From assembly GCA_020627785.1 (NCBI GenBank), contig JAHDGF010000036.1, positions 1 through 48,368 of the forward strand: a DNA stretch of 48,368 nucleotides, given 5' to 3'. Both the position numbers and the translations under genes were made by a program. The notes under the pieces are model-generated. The model did no database searches. It was given only the letters and a program-made list of their open reading frames with translations, and was not told where the DNA came from. Shown one piece after another: positions 8,940 through 17,535 of this stretch (position 1 is its first letter; each line of letters starts with the position of its first letter). The DNA comes from Saprospiraceae bacterium. Its GTDB lineage: Bacteria; Bacteroidota; Bacteroidia; Chitinophagales; Saprospiraceae.

Positions 8940-9542
8940 ATGAAATTCGATTGTGGAATAGAGGTGGACGATACAGTAAAAGCATTACTTTTTGATCTAG
9001 ATGGGACCTTGGTAGATAACATGCATCTGCATCTTGAAGCTTGGGTTCAGGCAGGGAAAGAATTCTCGATTCCAGTAACCGGCGAGATGATTACAATCAA
9101 TGCTGGAATTCCAACCAAGCAGCTGATTAAAAAGTTAAGTGAGGAAAATAATTGGACCGTAGATCAAGCCGCCTTCACAATCACAAAACAAAAATTATAC
9201 AAAGAGTTAAGAGCCGCCGCCGGCCCCGTCGTAAAAATCGAACCAATCATCGCCATTGTGAAACACTATCATGGTAAATTACCAATGACCATAGGGACCG
9301 GATCAAGTAGGGAAGGAGCGCTTTATTCATTGAAGGATGCTGAGATCTTAGATTTGTTTGATCTAGTCGTAACCGCGGACGATGTAGAGCATCCGAAACC
9401 ACATCCTGAGGTGTATTTAAAAGGGGCTAAACATGTTGGCGTTGCTCCAGAACATTGTCTAGTTTTTGAGGATGGTGAAAAGGGAATAGAATCTGCGATC
9501 GGTGCTGGAATGAAGTGGGTTGATGTGAGGGATTACTTATAG
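8940..9542 (+). CDS. HAD-superfamily phosphatase/phosphomutase (beta-phosphoglucomutase-like)
   Basis: A 200-residue soluble HAD hydrolase. Motif I is 'LFDLDGTLVDN' (nucleophile D19, acid/base D21), motif II is 'TIGTGSS' (119-123), the motif III Lys is K153 in 'HPKPHPEVY', and motif IV is 'VFEDGEKGIESA' (E177, D178). The helical cap between residues 28 and 90 is of the C1 type found in beta-phosphoglucomutase and YqaB-like sugar phosphatases, so the substrate is probably a small sugar phosphate; which one cannot be read from sequence. All catalytic residues are present and the length is normal. It is monocistronic, followed by a repeat patch. Confidence 0.93.
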   Translation: MKFDCGIEVDDTVKALLFDLDGTLVDNMHLHLEAWVQAGKEFSIPVTGEMITINAGIPTKQLIKKLSEENNWTVDQAAFTITKQKLYKELRAAAGPVVKIEPIIAIVKHYHGKLPMTIGTGSSREGALYSLKDAEILDLFDLVVTADDVEHPKPHPEVYLKGAKHVGVAPEHCLVFEDGEKGIESAIGAGMKWVDVRDYL

Positions 9543-9910
9543 GTAAATTCTTTTCACTAGTTGTGGAAACAAGTCCTCTTTAAGTAAGAATTTAATCTAG
9601 TCTATTAATAATTTATAGTCTCCTTTTGCGAAAAGTTTTTTGAACAGGATTTCTGGATTTTTGAGGATTGTCTCGACGAGTGAGACATACAGGATTATTG
9701 TGTGAGTGTAGCAAAATTGTGTAGCTACTTAAAAATCCTAGCATCCTGTTCTAAACATATTCCTTTCCAAATTATTCATTAACAACAAAGAACATTTGAC
9801 CTAAATAATCCTGCCAGTTCGTAGAACCATCCTCAAGAATCCTAGCATCCTGTTCTAAAAAAATCCTGTCCATCCTCAAAAAATCCTAGCATCCTGTTCC
9901 AAAATCCCCT
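9543..9910. repeat. Intergenic repeat patch (second copy of the dispersed repeat plus ATCCTG units)
   Basis: No gene. Positions 9613-9727 repeat 318-431 closely, with hairpin TGTCTCG (9669-9675) / TGAGACA (9681-9687), one wobble. It is followed by several 'AATCCTAGCATCCTGTTC' and 'AATCCTGTCCATCCTC' units (9731-9748, 9838-9856, 9860-9901). The 9569-9602 stretch resembles 524-555. The patch lies between the 3' ends of two convergent genes. Confidence 0.8.
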
Positions 9911-10375
9911 TCATTCAAGCACATAAATAAATTCTACAATTTCTTTACCCCTTGCTTTCGCATAACTCATCATTGAACCTATTTTTTTGAACTCGGCTTT
10001 TTCTAAAACTTTTTGTGAACCTAAATTATCGAAGGCAACGTGTGCATGCAAAGGGCGTGTTTTTTCAATGCTTAAAAAATCAATGACTGCTTTTGTTGCC
10101 CAGCCTTGACTCCAGTATTTTTTATCTATGGCGTAGGTGATTTCTGCTTTTCCATCCATTATGTATTTTCCAACACATCCAATGATTTCGTCGGCTACTA
10201 TTATCACTTGTAAATTGATTGTTTCATCATTGAGTAATCGATTCCATTTTTTTAGATAGGCTTCTTTGTCATAAGGATCTTCGGAAGTAAAAGCAGCCAT
10301 GTGTATGGCTTCATCGTCTGCTTGGTGTTGATATAAAATTTCAAGATCGGAATTTATGGCTGGGCGTAAATGCAT
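9911..10375 (-). CDS. GNAT-family N-acetyltransferase
   Basis: A 154-residue single-domain protein of the acetyltransferase_3 (RimJ/RimL-like) type. 'MHLRPAINSDLEILYQH' is the usual first strand and helix, 'IIVADEIIGCVGKY' the central strand, 'ITYAIDKKYWSQGWATKAV' the pyrophosphate-binding motif A (Q-x-W-x-T variant of Q/RxxGxG/A), and 'AHVAFDNLGSQKVLEKAEF' motif B with the N-x-x-S typical of this group. It transfers an acetyl group from acetyl-CoA to an unknown amine. A TAnnTTTG box (10403-10410, minus strand) lies at a suitable distance upstream. Confidence 0.92.
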   Translation of the reverse strand: MHLRPAINSDLEILYQHQADDEAIHMAAFTSEDPYDKEAYLKKWNRLLNDETINLQVIIVADEIIGCVGKYIMDGKAEITYAIDKKYWSQGWATKAVIDFLSIEKTRPLHAHVAFDNLGSQKVLEKAEFKKIGSMMSYAKARGKEIVEFIYVLE

Positions 10376-10402
10376 GGATTAATTTTTATTTTTCCGCTTT
10401 CG

Positions 10403-10410
10403 CAAATCTA
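10403..10410 (-). promoter_or_regulatory. Bacteroidota-type -7 box TAGATTTG
   Basis: CAAATCTA on the plus strand, that is TAGATTTG on the minus strand, 27 bp before the GNAT start codon. Confidence 0.5.
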
Positions 10411-10434
10411 AGAGAAATATAAAGTGGAGGAACC

Positions 10435-11982
10435 CTATTGGAAAATTAGATGTAATAATATCAAAGAAGTCAATAACCCAATGCCGACCTTAGAAATCTG
10501 GGGAGAGTCGTACTGTATGAGATCTTTCCATTTTCTGAATCCTCCATTTGCGCTAAGCATCATGACCAAACTTAATGCGATCACAATGACCCATCCAGCA
10601 CGGACAAAGTAATTCATTTCAGGAAAGAAATACTTTATGATTAAATGTAGTGGTATGGTCGAAAGAAAGGCTACAAGGGTCGCCTTACGATTAGGAATCA
10701 CAAGGAAAGCCGCGGTGCAGATCAAAACCACGATGCCACAATTGATGTAGTATCGTAACTCATTCAGCGTATGTGTGAAGGCATCTTCTGGGTTTTCAAA
10801 CTTCACGTACAGTAAAATTAAGCCCATGGTAATTCCGGTAACCAATGTTACTAATATTGTATTTTTACCTGCACGTATGACCTGGGAATCTGAAGCCTTT
10901 TTGTTGATGTAGCCTTTATAAATATCAATCGACCAAAGCGTCGCCAATGAATTAAAAGTTGAATCAACCGTGCTCATCAAGGAAGCAAAAAGTGCACAGA
11001 GAATAATTCCTTTGACTCCGATGGGTAAATAATTTTTGACTAAATACGGAAAAGCCATGTCCGGTTCAGATAGACCCTGTTCGCCAAGAATTCCGTACAA
11101 AGCAATTCCAGGAACAACAATTAGTACCGCCATCACATACTTCATCAGTCCACCGGTCATTAATCCAATCTGCGCATGACGTAGACTTTTAGCGGCTAAG
11201 GATCGCTGCATGATGGTCTGATTAGCACACCAGTAATTGATGTTGAGGAAGAACAGGCCGAACATATGGATCCAAGGTAACTTGGGGTGATCAGAGGGCA
11301 AATATAAGTGCATGTGTTCTGGAGTCTTGACATATAATTGCTTCCAGCCACCCAAGTGATGGATGGCAACAAAGAGTACGACAAATCCACCTATGAGTAA
11401 AATACTGAATTGAATCATATCGGTCTTTACAACCGCATTCAATCCACCAAGGTAGGTGTACACTGCAGAGAAAATTCCCAGGGCGATAACTATAACGGTA
11501 ATCCGTATGATACGATCCTCACTTATAAATGATAGGTAGTCATCAAAAACTAAATCTGCTGCATAGGCACCCCAGAATAGTGCAGCACCTAAAGTGATCG
11601 TTGAGAAGATCGCAAGATTGGATAGGCTGTAAAAAAGTGCAACAGTTTTGCCTAGTCTTTTCTGAATGTATTGCGTGACGGTTATGACCTGCTCCCGCAG
11701 AAATAAGGGGACAAAAATAAAGGTTGCCATCAGAATTCCCTGCACTGCATTGATCTCTAAACTTGCCTGGGCCAATCCATAAAGATAGGCTGAACCCATC
11801 ATGCCTAAAAATTGATAGCCGTTGATGTTTGTGGCAATGGTAGATAAGGCAACAGAATACCACTTTAGATTTCTCGAACTAAGAAAGTACTCCTCAACTG
11901 TGGCATCCTTTTTTACTCTTCCTGCCAGCGCCGTGACAAAAATAATTATGAAATATACCAGTACAATTCCGAGATCTAACAA
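10435..11982 (-). CDS. Sodium:solute symporter (SSS family)
   Basis: A 515-residue polytopic inner-membrane protein with about 13-14 hydrophobic helices. The start 'LGIVLVYFIIIFVTALAGR...TVEEYFLSSRNLKWY' and 'STIATNINGYQFLGMMGSAY' are SSS signatures (TM1 and the Na+/substrate site helix), as is 'LFASLMSTVDSTFNSLATL' around residue 330-350, which contributes the Ser/Asp Na2-site residues. It should import an organic solute with Na+; the substrate is not readable. Its start is 10 bp after the stop of the flavin-dependent monooxygenase gene, so the two are almost certainly co-transcribed and may act on the same or related compounds. Confidence 0.94.
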   Translation of the reverse strand: MLDLGIVLVYFIIIFVTALAGRVKKDATVEEYFLSSRNLKWYSVALSTIATNINGYQFLGMMGSAYLYGLAQASLEINAVQGILMATFIFVPLFLREQVITVTQYIQKRLGKTVALFYSLSNLAIFSTITLGAALFWGAYAADLVFDDYLSFISEDRIIRITVIVIALGIFSAVYTYLGGLNAVVKTDMIQFSILLIGGFVVLFVAIHHLGGWKQLYVKTPEHMHLYLPSDHPKLPWIHMFGLFFLNINYWCANQTIMQRSLAAKSLRHAQIGLMTGGLMKYVMAVLIVVPGIALYGILGEQGLSEPDMAFPYLVKNYLPIGVKGIILCALFASLMSTVDSTFNSLATLWSIDIYKGYINKKASDSQVIRAGKNTILVTLVTGITMGLILLYVKFENPEDAFTHTLNELRYYINCGIVVLICTAAFLVIPNRKATLVAFLSTIPLHLIIKYFFPEMNYFVRAGWVIVIALSLVMMLSANGGFRKWKDLIQYDSPQISKVGIGLLTSLILLHLIFQ

Positions 11983-11992
11983 GTGCTATATT

Positions 11993-13159
11993 TTATGATC
12001 TTATTCCTGAGCCCAAAGGTGTGTCAGGAGCAGAGGAGGGTCTGCGTCCTTGTACCTCAGGCATAGAAAAAGTTTTTAATTTGGGTAGAACGTATTGGGC
12101 GAAGAGTCTACATTCACTCACATGCGGGTAGCCTGAAAAAATAAATGCACGGATACCTAAGTCCATGTACTCTCGCAGTTTTTGTAAAACCTGATCTGGG
12201 TTGCCAACAATGGCCGCACCGCAGCCTGATCTCGCACGTCCGATTCCTGTCCATAAATGCGGTTCAACAAAACCATCGTCTTCCGCCATCTCTCTCATTT
12301 CCGCTTGACGTGAGACACCGTAGGATTTAGCATCCAAGGCACGCTCTCTTATTTCAGTTCCTTTGTCTTCATCTCCATCAATGAACTTCATTAATTTTTG
12401 AGCGACGGCTCTTGCTTCTTCTTCTGTTTCTCTGACAATCATGTGAACCCTTAAACCAAAGTCTACCGTACGATTATATTTTGCTGCCTTGTTGCTCATG
12501 TTTTGCATCAATTCCTGCAATCTTTCTGTGGTCTCTGGCCACATGAGATAGACATCACAATGTTCTGCACAGAGTTCAACCGCCGGTGGGGAGTATCCAC
12601 CAAAATAGAGTAGTGGTCCGCCATTCTGTTGATATGTTTTTAATGGCGCCGTTGTATCTAATTCAAGGTTGTAGAATTCACCTTTAAAATTGATGTGATC
12701 CTGTGTCCATCCCTGTTTGAGAATTTCAATTACCTCTCGAGACCGCTGATATCTAGCGGCAGATTCTAGTTTGGTTCCAGGAAGATCAGAGGAGATGATG
12801 TTAATCGTCAATCGTCCTTTTAGTATATGATCTAAGGTGGCAATCGTCCGACCTAGCATGGGTGGATGAACCTCACCACATCTGATGGCAGTAAGGATAT
12901 TTATATTCGAAGTGAGCGGAGCAATGGCAGATGCAAAAGTGAGTGTATCTTGTCCCACCTGATAAGAAGATGGACATAGGATGTTTCGATAGCCTAGGCG
13001 GTCGGCGGTGAGTAAGACATTTGATGTATTACTCCAGTCACTTTTGTAACGAGGGTCATGGGCACCTAAGAATTCATCATCTCCATTGCATAATGGTGCA
13101 AACCATGCCACCTCTGCTCCTTCAATATCTTTAGATCTTATTTTTATTGATTCAGTCAT
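11993..13159 (-). CDS. LLM-class flavin-dependent oxidoreductase (alkanesulfonate monooxygenase-like)
   Basis: A 388-residue TIM-barrel oxidoreductase of the bacterial luciferase/SsuD group. The N-terminal 'EVAWFAPLCNGDDEF', 'ADRLGYRNILCPSSY', 'ILTAIRCGEVHPPMLGR', 'GRLTINIISSDLPG' and late 'GIRAFIFSGYPHVSECRLFA' match the order and spacing seen in SsuD-like FMNH2-dependent monooxygenases. The closest named activity is desulfonation of alkanesulfonates, but no ssuE reductase or ABC transporter is adjacent; the downstream partner is a sodium symporter. The substrate is therefore open. The C-terminus is Pro/Ser/Gly rich and probably flexible. Confidence 0.92.
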   Translation of the reverse strand: MTESIKIRSKDIEGAEVAWFAPLCNGDDEFLGAHDPRYKSDWSNTSNVLLTADRLGYRNILCPSSYQVGQDTLTFASAIAPLTSNINILTAIRCGEVHPPMLGRTIATLDHILKGRLTINIISSDLPGTKLESAARYQRSREVIEILKQGWTQDHINFKGEFYNLELDTTAPLKTYQQNGGPLLYFGGYSPPAVELCAEHCDVYLMWPETTERLQELMQNMSNKAAKYNRTVDFGLRVHMIVRETEEEARAVAQKLMKFIDGDEDKGTEIRERALDAKSYGVSRQAEMREMAEDDGFVEPHLWTGIGRARSGCGAAIVGNPDQVLQKLREYMDLGIRAFIFSGYPHVSECRLFAQYVLPKLKTFSMPEVQGRRPSSAPDTPLGSGIRS

Positions 13160-13215
13160 TGAATTTCAAAGTAAGAAAAATTGTAGAGTTTATTGAACTA
13201 TATAATTCCTTTTCC

Positions 13216-13605
13216 TCAACCATGCATTTTTATCCATTCAATGCCATCATTTTCTTTGATTTTAATGACCAGTGTTTTTGTGTTCAAGGTCCAAAAGCCA
13301 AGTTTGGATTTACTGATAGTATAGTAAAGGTGATTCTCCTTTTGATAATCTGGTAGTCCTAGTAGTTCGATCGCTTGCGTTTTGTTTTGGCGTCTGATGG
13401 TGTCCGTGTAGAGAATGTCATTGATGAGATTTATTCTATGAGGATAGGCTCCTTCTATTTTGGTATTCCAAAGTTCTTTGTTGAATTTTAAAGTGGTTGA
13501 TTGAAATTCACCTAGTTTAGCTGGGGCGGATTTTTCAAACTGACATGCATTGAAGGTGAGAGCGATCATGATGAGAAGGTAATTTTGAAATTTTTCTATT
13601 TGCAT
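13216..13605 (-). CDS. Small lipoprotein, SmpA/OmlA-like spacing, unknown function
   Basis: A 129-residue protein with an N-terminal hydrophobic stretch and lipobox 'LTFNAC' (lipidated C21). The body reads 'RINLINDILYTDTI...TQAIELLGLPD', then 'YYTISKSKLGFWT' and a C-terminal strand pair. The pattern 'R..M..DLL....l.g.s..eV..LLG.Pd' recurs in many small lipoproteins loosely related to SmpA/BamE; that resemblance is weak and I assign no function. It is upstream of, and in the same direction as, the LLM gene but 56 bp away. Confidence 0.8.
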   Translation of the reverse strand: MQIEKFQNYLLIMIALTFNACQFEKSAPAKLGEFQSTTLKFNKELWNTKIEGAYPHRINLINDILYTDTIRRQNKTQAIELLGLPDYQKENHLYYTISKSKLGFWTLNTKTLVIKIKENDGIEWIKMHG

Positions 13606-13685
13606 GAAAGACTCGTACTTAAGATGCGTTAGGTTTTTATGAATTTAATCTATTTGGACTGATCCCTTTATTAAATCTATTTTAT

Positions 13686-14363
13686 TCAATTTTGCTTATA
13701 ATTTTTGTTCAATCTATCTGAACCAAAATACGCAGGAAATTTCTCATCATTCGGAACCTCAAAAATATATTTCATCGCCTGGATGTTGATCACATCTTCA
13801 TCAATGTCCATCTCGAATTCTCCTAGCACTTGCAATTGGGCAATGTGTTTTTGATTGGCATCTTCGGAGATGAAAAGCTGTATAGGATTGTAATAAGAGC
13901 AATATATGGTGACCATCTGATTTTTAATCTTTTCATCTAAAAATACTTCTCCATTAAAGTTGCTCATTTCACTCGATATGTTTTTCCAGTTTGAATCATA
14001 AAGGAGTACTTTTTGCATCTGAATCTTGCCATCATTTTCCTTATCAAGTAAGACAATGGTCGTCTGATTATTTTGGGAAGGCATGGGCTGAAATTGATTT
14101 TGGTCGATGGAGAAGTTGGGAAGAAATCTAGCATCTAAAATGGAGTCTTGAAACTGTAAGACAATTTCAGTAGGTGTCAATTTATAATGCCCATTATTTT
14201 TAAAAACTTGTTGCGCAGTCTTTCTTTCAAAGGTGAAGGTATTTTTCTTTTTGTGTAATTCAATTTTTTCTGTTCCATATTCATTGACGCTGAGGTACTT
14301 CGTTGTTCCACAGGAAGTAAGGATGATCGTTACTAAAAACAAGTAAATATTTTTCATTCTCAT
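13686..14363 (-). CDS. Lipoprotein of unknown function
   Basis: A 225-residue protein with signal peptide and lipobox 'IILTSC' (C18). The rest is beta-rich with no motif I recognise. It lies 80 bp before the next small lipoprotein gene in the same direction, so the two may be co-transcribed. The adjacent upstream region (14364-14608) is shared with a divergent surface-protein gene. Confidence 0.8.
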   Translation of the reverse strand: MRMKNIYLFLVTIILTSCGTTKYLSVNEYGTEKIELHKKKNTFTFERKTAQQVFKNNGHYKLTPTEIVLQFQDSILDARFLPNFSIDQNQFQPMPSQNNQTTIVLLDKENDGKIQMQKVLLYDSNWKNISSEMSNFNGEVFLDEKIKNQMVTIYCSYYNPIQLFISEDANQKHIAQLQVLGEFEMDIDEDVINIQAMKYIFEVPNDEKFPAYFGSDRLNKNYKQN

Positions 14364-14608
14364 ATGGATTCTGATCTTGGTCCTAAGATAGCATCTGGAT
14401 TTCTGTTTTTCGATTTTTTAATTCTTTCGGAGTTAAATTTATTCTTTCCTTGTTTTTTTGAAGACAACATAAGATCGCATCGAATAAACCTCAGGAACCT
14501 TTTTTATTAGATGTACTTAATTGCCTTGTGTTAATGTTCCAAATCCTGAGATATATTAATAAGTTTTAATATTAAAATGTTTAACTTGTTTTTAGAAAAC
14601 CAACTCGC

Positions 14609-17143
14609 GTGAGAACTCAATACCTTCCATTCTTATTTAGGATAATCATGTCCTTTACGATCGCTTCATTTGCCGCAGTTTCTGCGAGCGCACAAACACC
14701 AGAAATATGTGATAATGGCATTGATGATGATGGTGATAATCTGATAGATTTAAATGACCCAGATTGTGAATGTTCTGATCTCGAGGCCTTGTCCTTAATT
14801 CCGAATCCATCCTTTGAAGTCATGGTTTGTTGTCCGATGACGGAGGCTGATTTGGATTGCGCTGTGGATTGGATTCAGGCTTCTGCACCGACAACAGATT
14901 ATGTGCATGAATGTGGAGTGCTTGGAAATCCCTTTCTAATGTATGAAGCACCCACGCCTTTTCCAGACGGGGAGGGTGGTATTGGTTTTAGAGATGGAAG
15001 AAGTACGGGGCAACCTAATTACAAAGAATATGCAGGTGCTTGTCTTTCTCAGCCGATGGAAACAGGTGTCATGTATCGCTTGGACTTTTTTGTTGGTTTC
15101 CACGATGAGCCTGGTTCAACCAGTTTTGATATGGCCATTTTTGCCTCAATGAATTGCACGGATTTACCTTTTGGAAATGGAGATTTTGATTTTGGATGTC
15201 CGACGAATGGACCTGGCTGGGATCAGCTCGGGGAGATGACGGTTGCTGGTGAGAATGAATGGAAGAATGTTGTTTTTGAGTTTGAAGCCTTGCAGGATTA
15301 TCAGACCATTGTACTAGGGCCAGCTTGTGCGCCTAACCCTAACATTGATCAAGACCCTTACTTTTATTTTGATCGTCTCGCTTTCGCAAAAGCATCTAGC
15401 TTTGTAACGCCATTGGCTTCCATTGATGGAAACATCTGTGAAGGCGAAGTGATATTAACTGCAGACGGCGGACCGAATGACACGTACCAATGGTACCTTA
15501 ATGGTGTCGCGATTAATGGTGAAACCAGTTCCTCAATTACCATCGAACCAATAGGAACCTTTGAAGGAGACTATGAAGTGGTTGTTTCGAATGCTGCCGG
15601 TTGTGCCAGTAGTGCTCCATACTCCGTTTCTTTAGAGGTCACCGAAATATTTTTAGAAGAACAAATCTGTGAGGGAGATTCTTTGACCGTATTTGGAAGC
15701 ACCTTTACGGAGACCGATCTCTATGAAATCAATTTGTCGTCTGGATCTGGTTGTGATAGTACTGTCTTTTTAGACCTATTGGTGAACGAGGTTTTAGCGG
15801 AGGATCTTTCTGCATCATTTTGTGCTGGGTCTTCTGTGGTGATTAATGCGGAGACCTTTGATGCTGCCGGAAATTTTACGCAGACACTGAGTTCAGTAAA
15901 CGGCTGTGATAGTATTTTAAATATTAGCGTTACAGAACTTCCTGTGACTTCAGCAACAGAATTTTTTGAAATCTGTATGGGAGAATCGATCAACATCAAT
16001 GGGGAAATCTATGACACGACCGGTAGTTATCAACAAAATTTAATCGGTAGTAATGGTTGTGATTCAACTTTGAATATTGCACTTTCAGTATTACCAGCCA
16101 TGGAGATGACTGAAGCCTATGAAATCTGTATGGGAGAAAGTTTGACCATTAATAATGAGACTTATACGAGTGCGGGCACTTTCGTGCAAATGAATACCAA
16201 CGCTAGCGGATGTGTGACAACCTTGAATATTGTTGTAACTGTACTCCCTGTTTCTAGTAGCACCGAAGAGTATACCGTTTGTGATGGTGAATCGATTGTA
16301 GTCAATGGCGTTGCTTACGATAGTGCGGGTACTTTTGTTCAGGATGTCATTGATGCGGACGGTTGTGTTTCCATGCTTACAATCATCATTACAGAAGAAC
16401 AAGGAGAATCCTCCACAGAGACATATGAGATCTGCACTGGTGAAACCGTTACTGTTAATAATGAAACCTACGCCTTTCCAGGGACCTATCTCCAGACCAC
16501 CACCGATTCCAATGGTTGTGAATCTATCTTGACGGTTATAGTCAATGAGTTAGAGGCCGCTACAATCGAGGATAATTTTGATATCTGCCTTGGTGATACG
16601 CTGATGGTGAACGGAATAGGCTATGCTTCCTCCGGTATCTTCACCCAGCTCTTTACTGCAGTGAATGGGTGTGACAGTACTTTGGTCCTTAATGTCACGG
16701 TAGAAAACAATTGTAGTGATTGTATTTTTGATCAAGAAATGAACACCGGCCACTTTACTGTTCAAAGAAATGAGAATGGCATGAGCATTTTTACCTTATC
16801 CTTTGATGGTCAAGAAATTCTAAATCAAGAATTAACTGCCGAGGAATTAGCATCAATTCTTGCGTTGGTAAACCTAGAAAATGAACTATACTTTTCTAAG
16901 GGCACTGTACCTCAACAGAGCTTACTCCATCCGACAAAAGTTAATCAATTCCTAGTTCAGGATGAATGGAAGAATCAACGCTCCTTTAATTCTAGCAATG
17001 TTGCTGGTCTGTTAAAAGGTTCGGGTGTAGATGTTCCAGAAGGAACCTTGAATTATGATAAGTTGGATTACAGCTATAGGCGCATGTTGGATATGATCTC
17101 AGATGCGAAGGTAGGGGCGAAGGTGAGTTATGGGTTGAGGTAG
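14609..17143 (+). CDS. Large secreted surface protein with Ig-like and ~50-residue Cys repeats
   Basis: An 844-residue exported protein. I kept the GTG at 14609 because it gives a complete signal peptide (basic n-region, hydrophobic core, ASAQ cleavage); an ATG at 14648 is the alternative. After a 'NGIDDDGDNLIDLNDPDC' motif comes a ~200-residue jelly-roll-like domain, then an Ig/PKD-like unit 'TYQWYLNGVAI' (about residue 290). Six to seven repeats follow with the pattern C-x-G-[ED]-[ST]-x(5)-[NG]-x-x-[YF]-x(3)-G-x-[FY]-x-Q ... N-G-C-[DEV]-S-x-L. The last ~150 residues are not a recognisable T9SS tail. Such arrays are common in Saprospiria surface proteins; a structural or adhesive role is inferred. 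Confidence 0.9.
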   Translation: MRTQYLPFLFRIIMSFTIASFAAVSASAQTPEICDNGIDDDGDNLIDLNDPDCECSDLEALSLIPNPSFEVMVCCPMTEADLDCAVDWIQASAPTTDYVHECGVLGNPFLMYEAPTPFPDGEGGIGFRDGRSTGQPNYKEYAGACLSQPMETGVMYRLDFFVGFHDEPGSTSFDMAIFASMNCTDLPFGNGDFDFGCPTNGPGWDQLGEMTVAGENEWKNVVFEFEALQDYQTIVLGPACAPNPNIDQDPYFYFDRLAFAKASSFVTPLASIDGNICEGEVILTADGGPNDTYQWYLNGVAINGETSSSITIEPIGTFEGDYEVVVSNAAGCASSAPYSVSLEVTEIFLEEQICEGDSLTVFGSTFTETDLYEINLSSGSGCDSTVFLDLLVNEVLAEDLSASFCAGSSVVINAETFDAAGNFTQTLSSVNGCDSILNISVTELPVTSATEFFEICMGESININGEIYDTTGSYQQNLIGSNGCDSTLNIALSVLPAMEMTEAYEICMGESLTINNETYTSAGTFVQMNTNASGCVTTLNIVVTVLPVSSSTEEYTVCDGESIVVNGVAYDSAGTFVQDVIDADGCVSMLTIIITEEQGESSTETYEICTGETVTVNNETYAFPGTYLQTTTDSNGCESILTVIVNELEAATIEDNFDICLGDTLMVNGIGYASSGIFTQLFTAVNGCDSTLVLNVTVENNCSDCIFDQEMNTGHFTVQRNENGMSIFTLSFDGQEILNQELTAEELASILALVNLENELYFSKGTVPQQSLLHPTKVNQFLVQDEWKNQRSFNSSNVAGLLKGSGVDVPEGTLNYDKLDYSYRRMLDMISDAKVGAKVSYGLR

Positions 17144-17201
17144 TTTTTCTCATAACTCAAATAAGCAAAAAGTAAAATTTTAAAATAGATAATGTTGATG
17201 A

Positions 17202-17459
17202 GATTCCCGAATCATTGGCTGGACGAACATCATTGGCTTTGTTCATCAATTCATTGAAGAACACCCTGAACCAGAGCCACCACCGAAGCTATTAGACAAA
17301 ATAGAAGTTCGATTGTATGGAAACGCAGCATGGGTAAGTTTCGAGCAAATGGATTCATTGAGAGGCTTAAAACGCGAAACAAGACTGATGGAAAAGGAAA
17401 ATGGTCAATGGAAAATAGCTGGGATGCATACTACTATTTATGGGTTTGATGGGGAGTGA
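17202..17459 (+). pseudogene. C-terminal remnant of an NTF2/SnoaL-like protein
   Basis: An open frame of 85 codons with no upstream start (TGA at 17199-17201 precedes it) ending in TGA at 17457-17459. It encodes 'KIEVRLYGNAAWVSFEQ', then 'RETRLMEKENGQWKIAGMHT', the last strands of the SnoaL/DUF4440-type cone fold ('...R.l.k.nG.WkI..mH'). The N-terminal helices are gone. The reading is mine and rests on these two motifs. It is the only content of the 392-bp gap between the flanking genes. Confidence 0.6.
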
Positions 17460-17535
17460 GGTTTGGGTGTTGAGTGGGTGGGGAAGAATATTAATACCAA
17501 AGGAAGCGTTTTACGTTTATTAGCATCCAAACAAA

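Noticed and set aside
11543..11863. 106-codon frame inside the sodium symporter gene
   Set aside because: A frame-shifted shadow of the transporter sequence on the same strand; composition is not protein-like.
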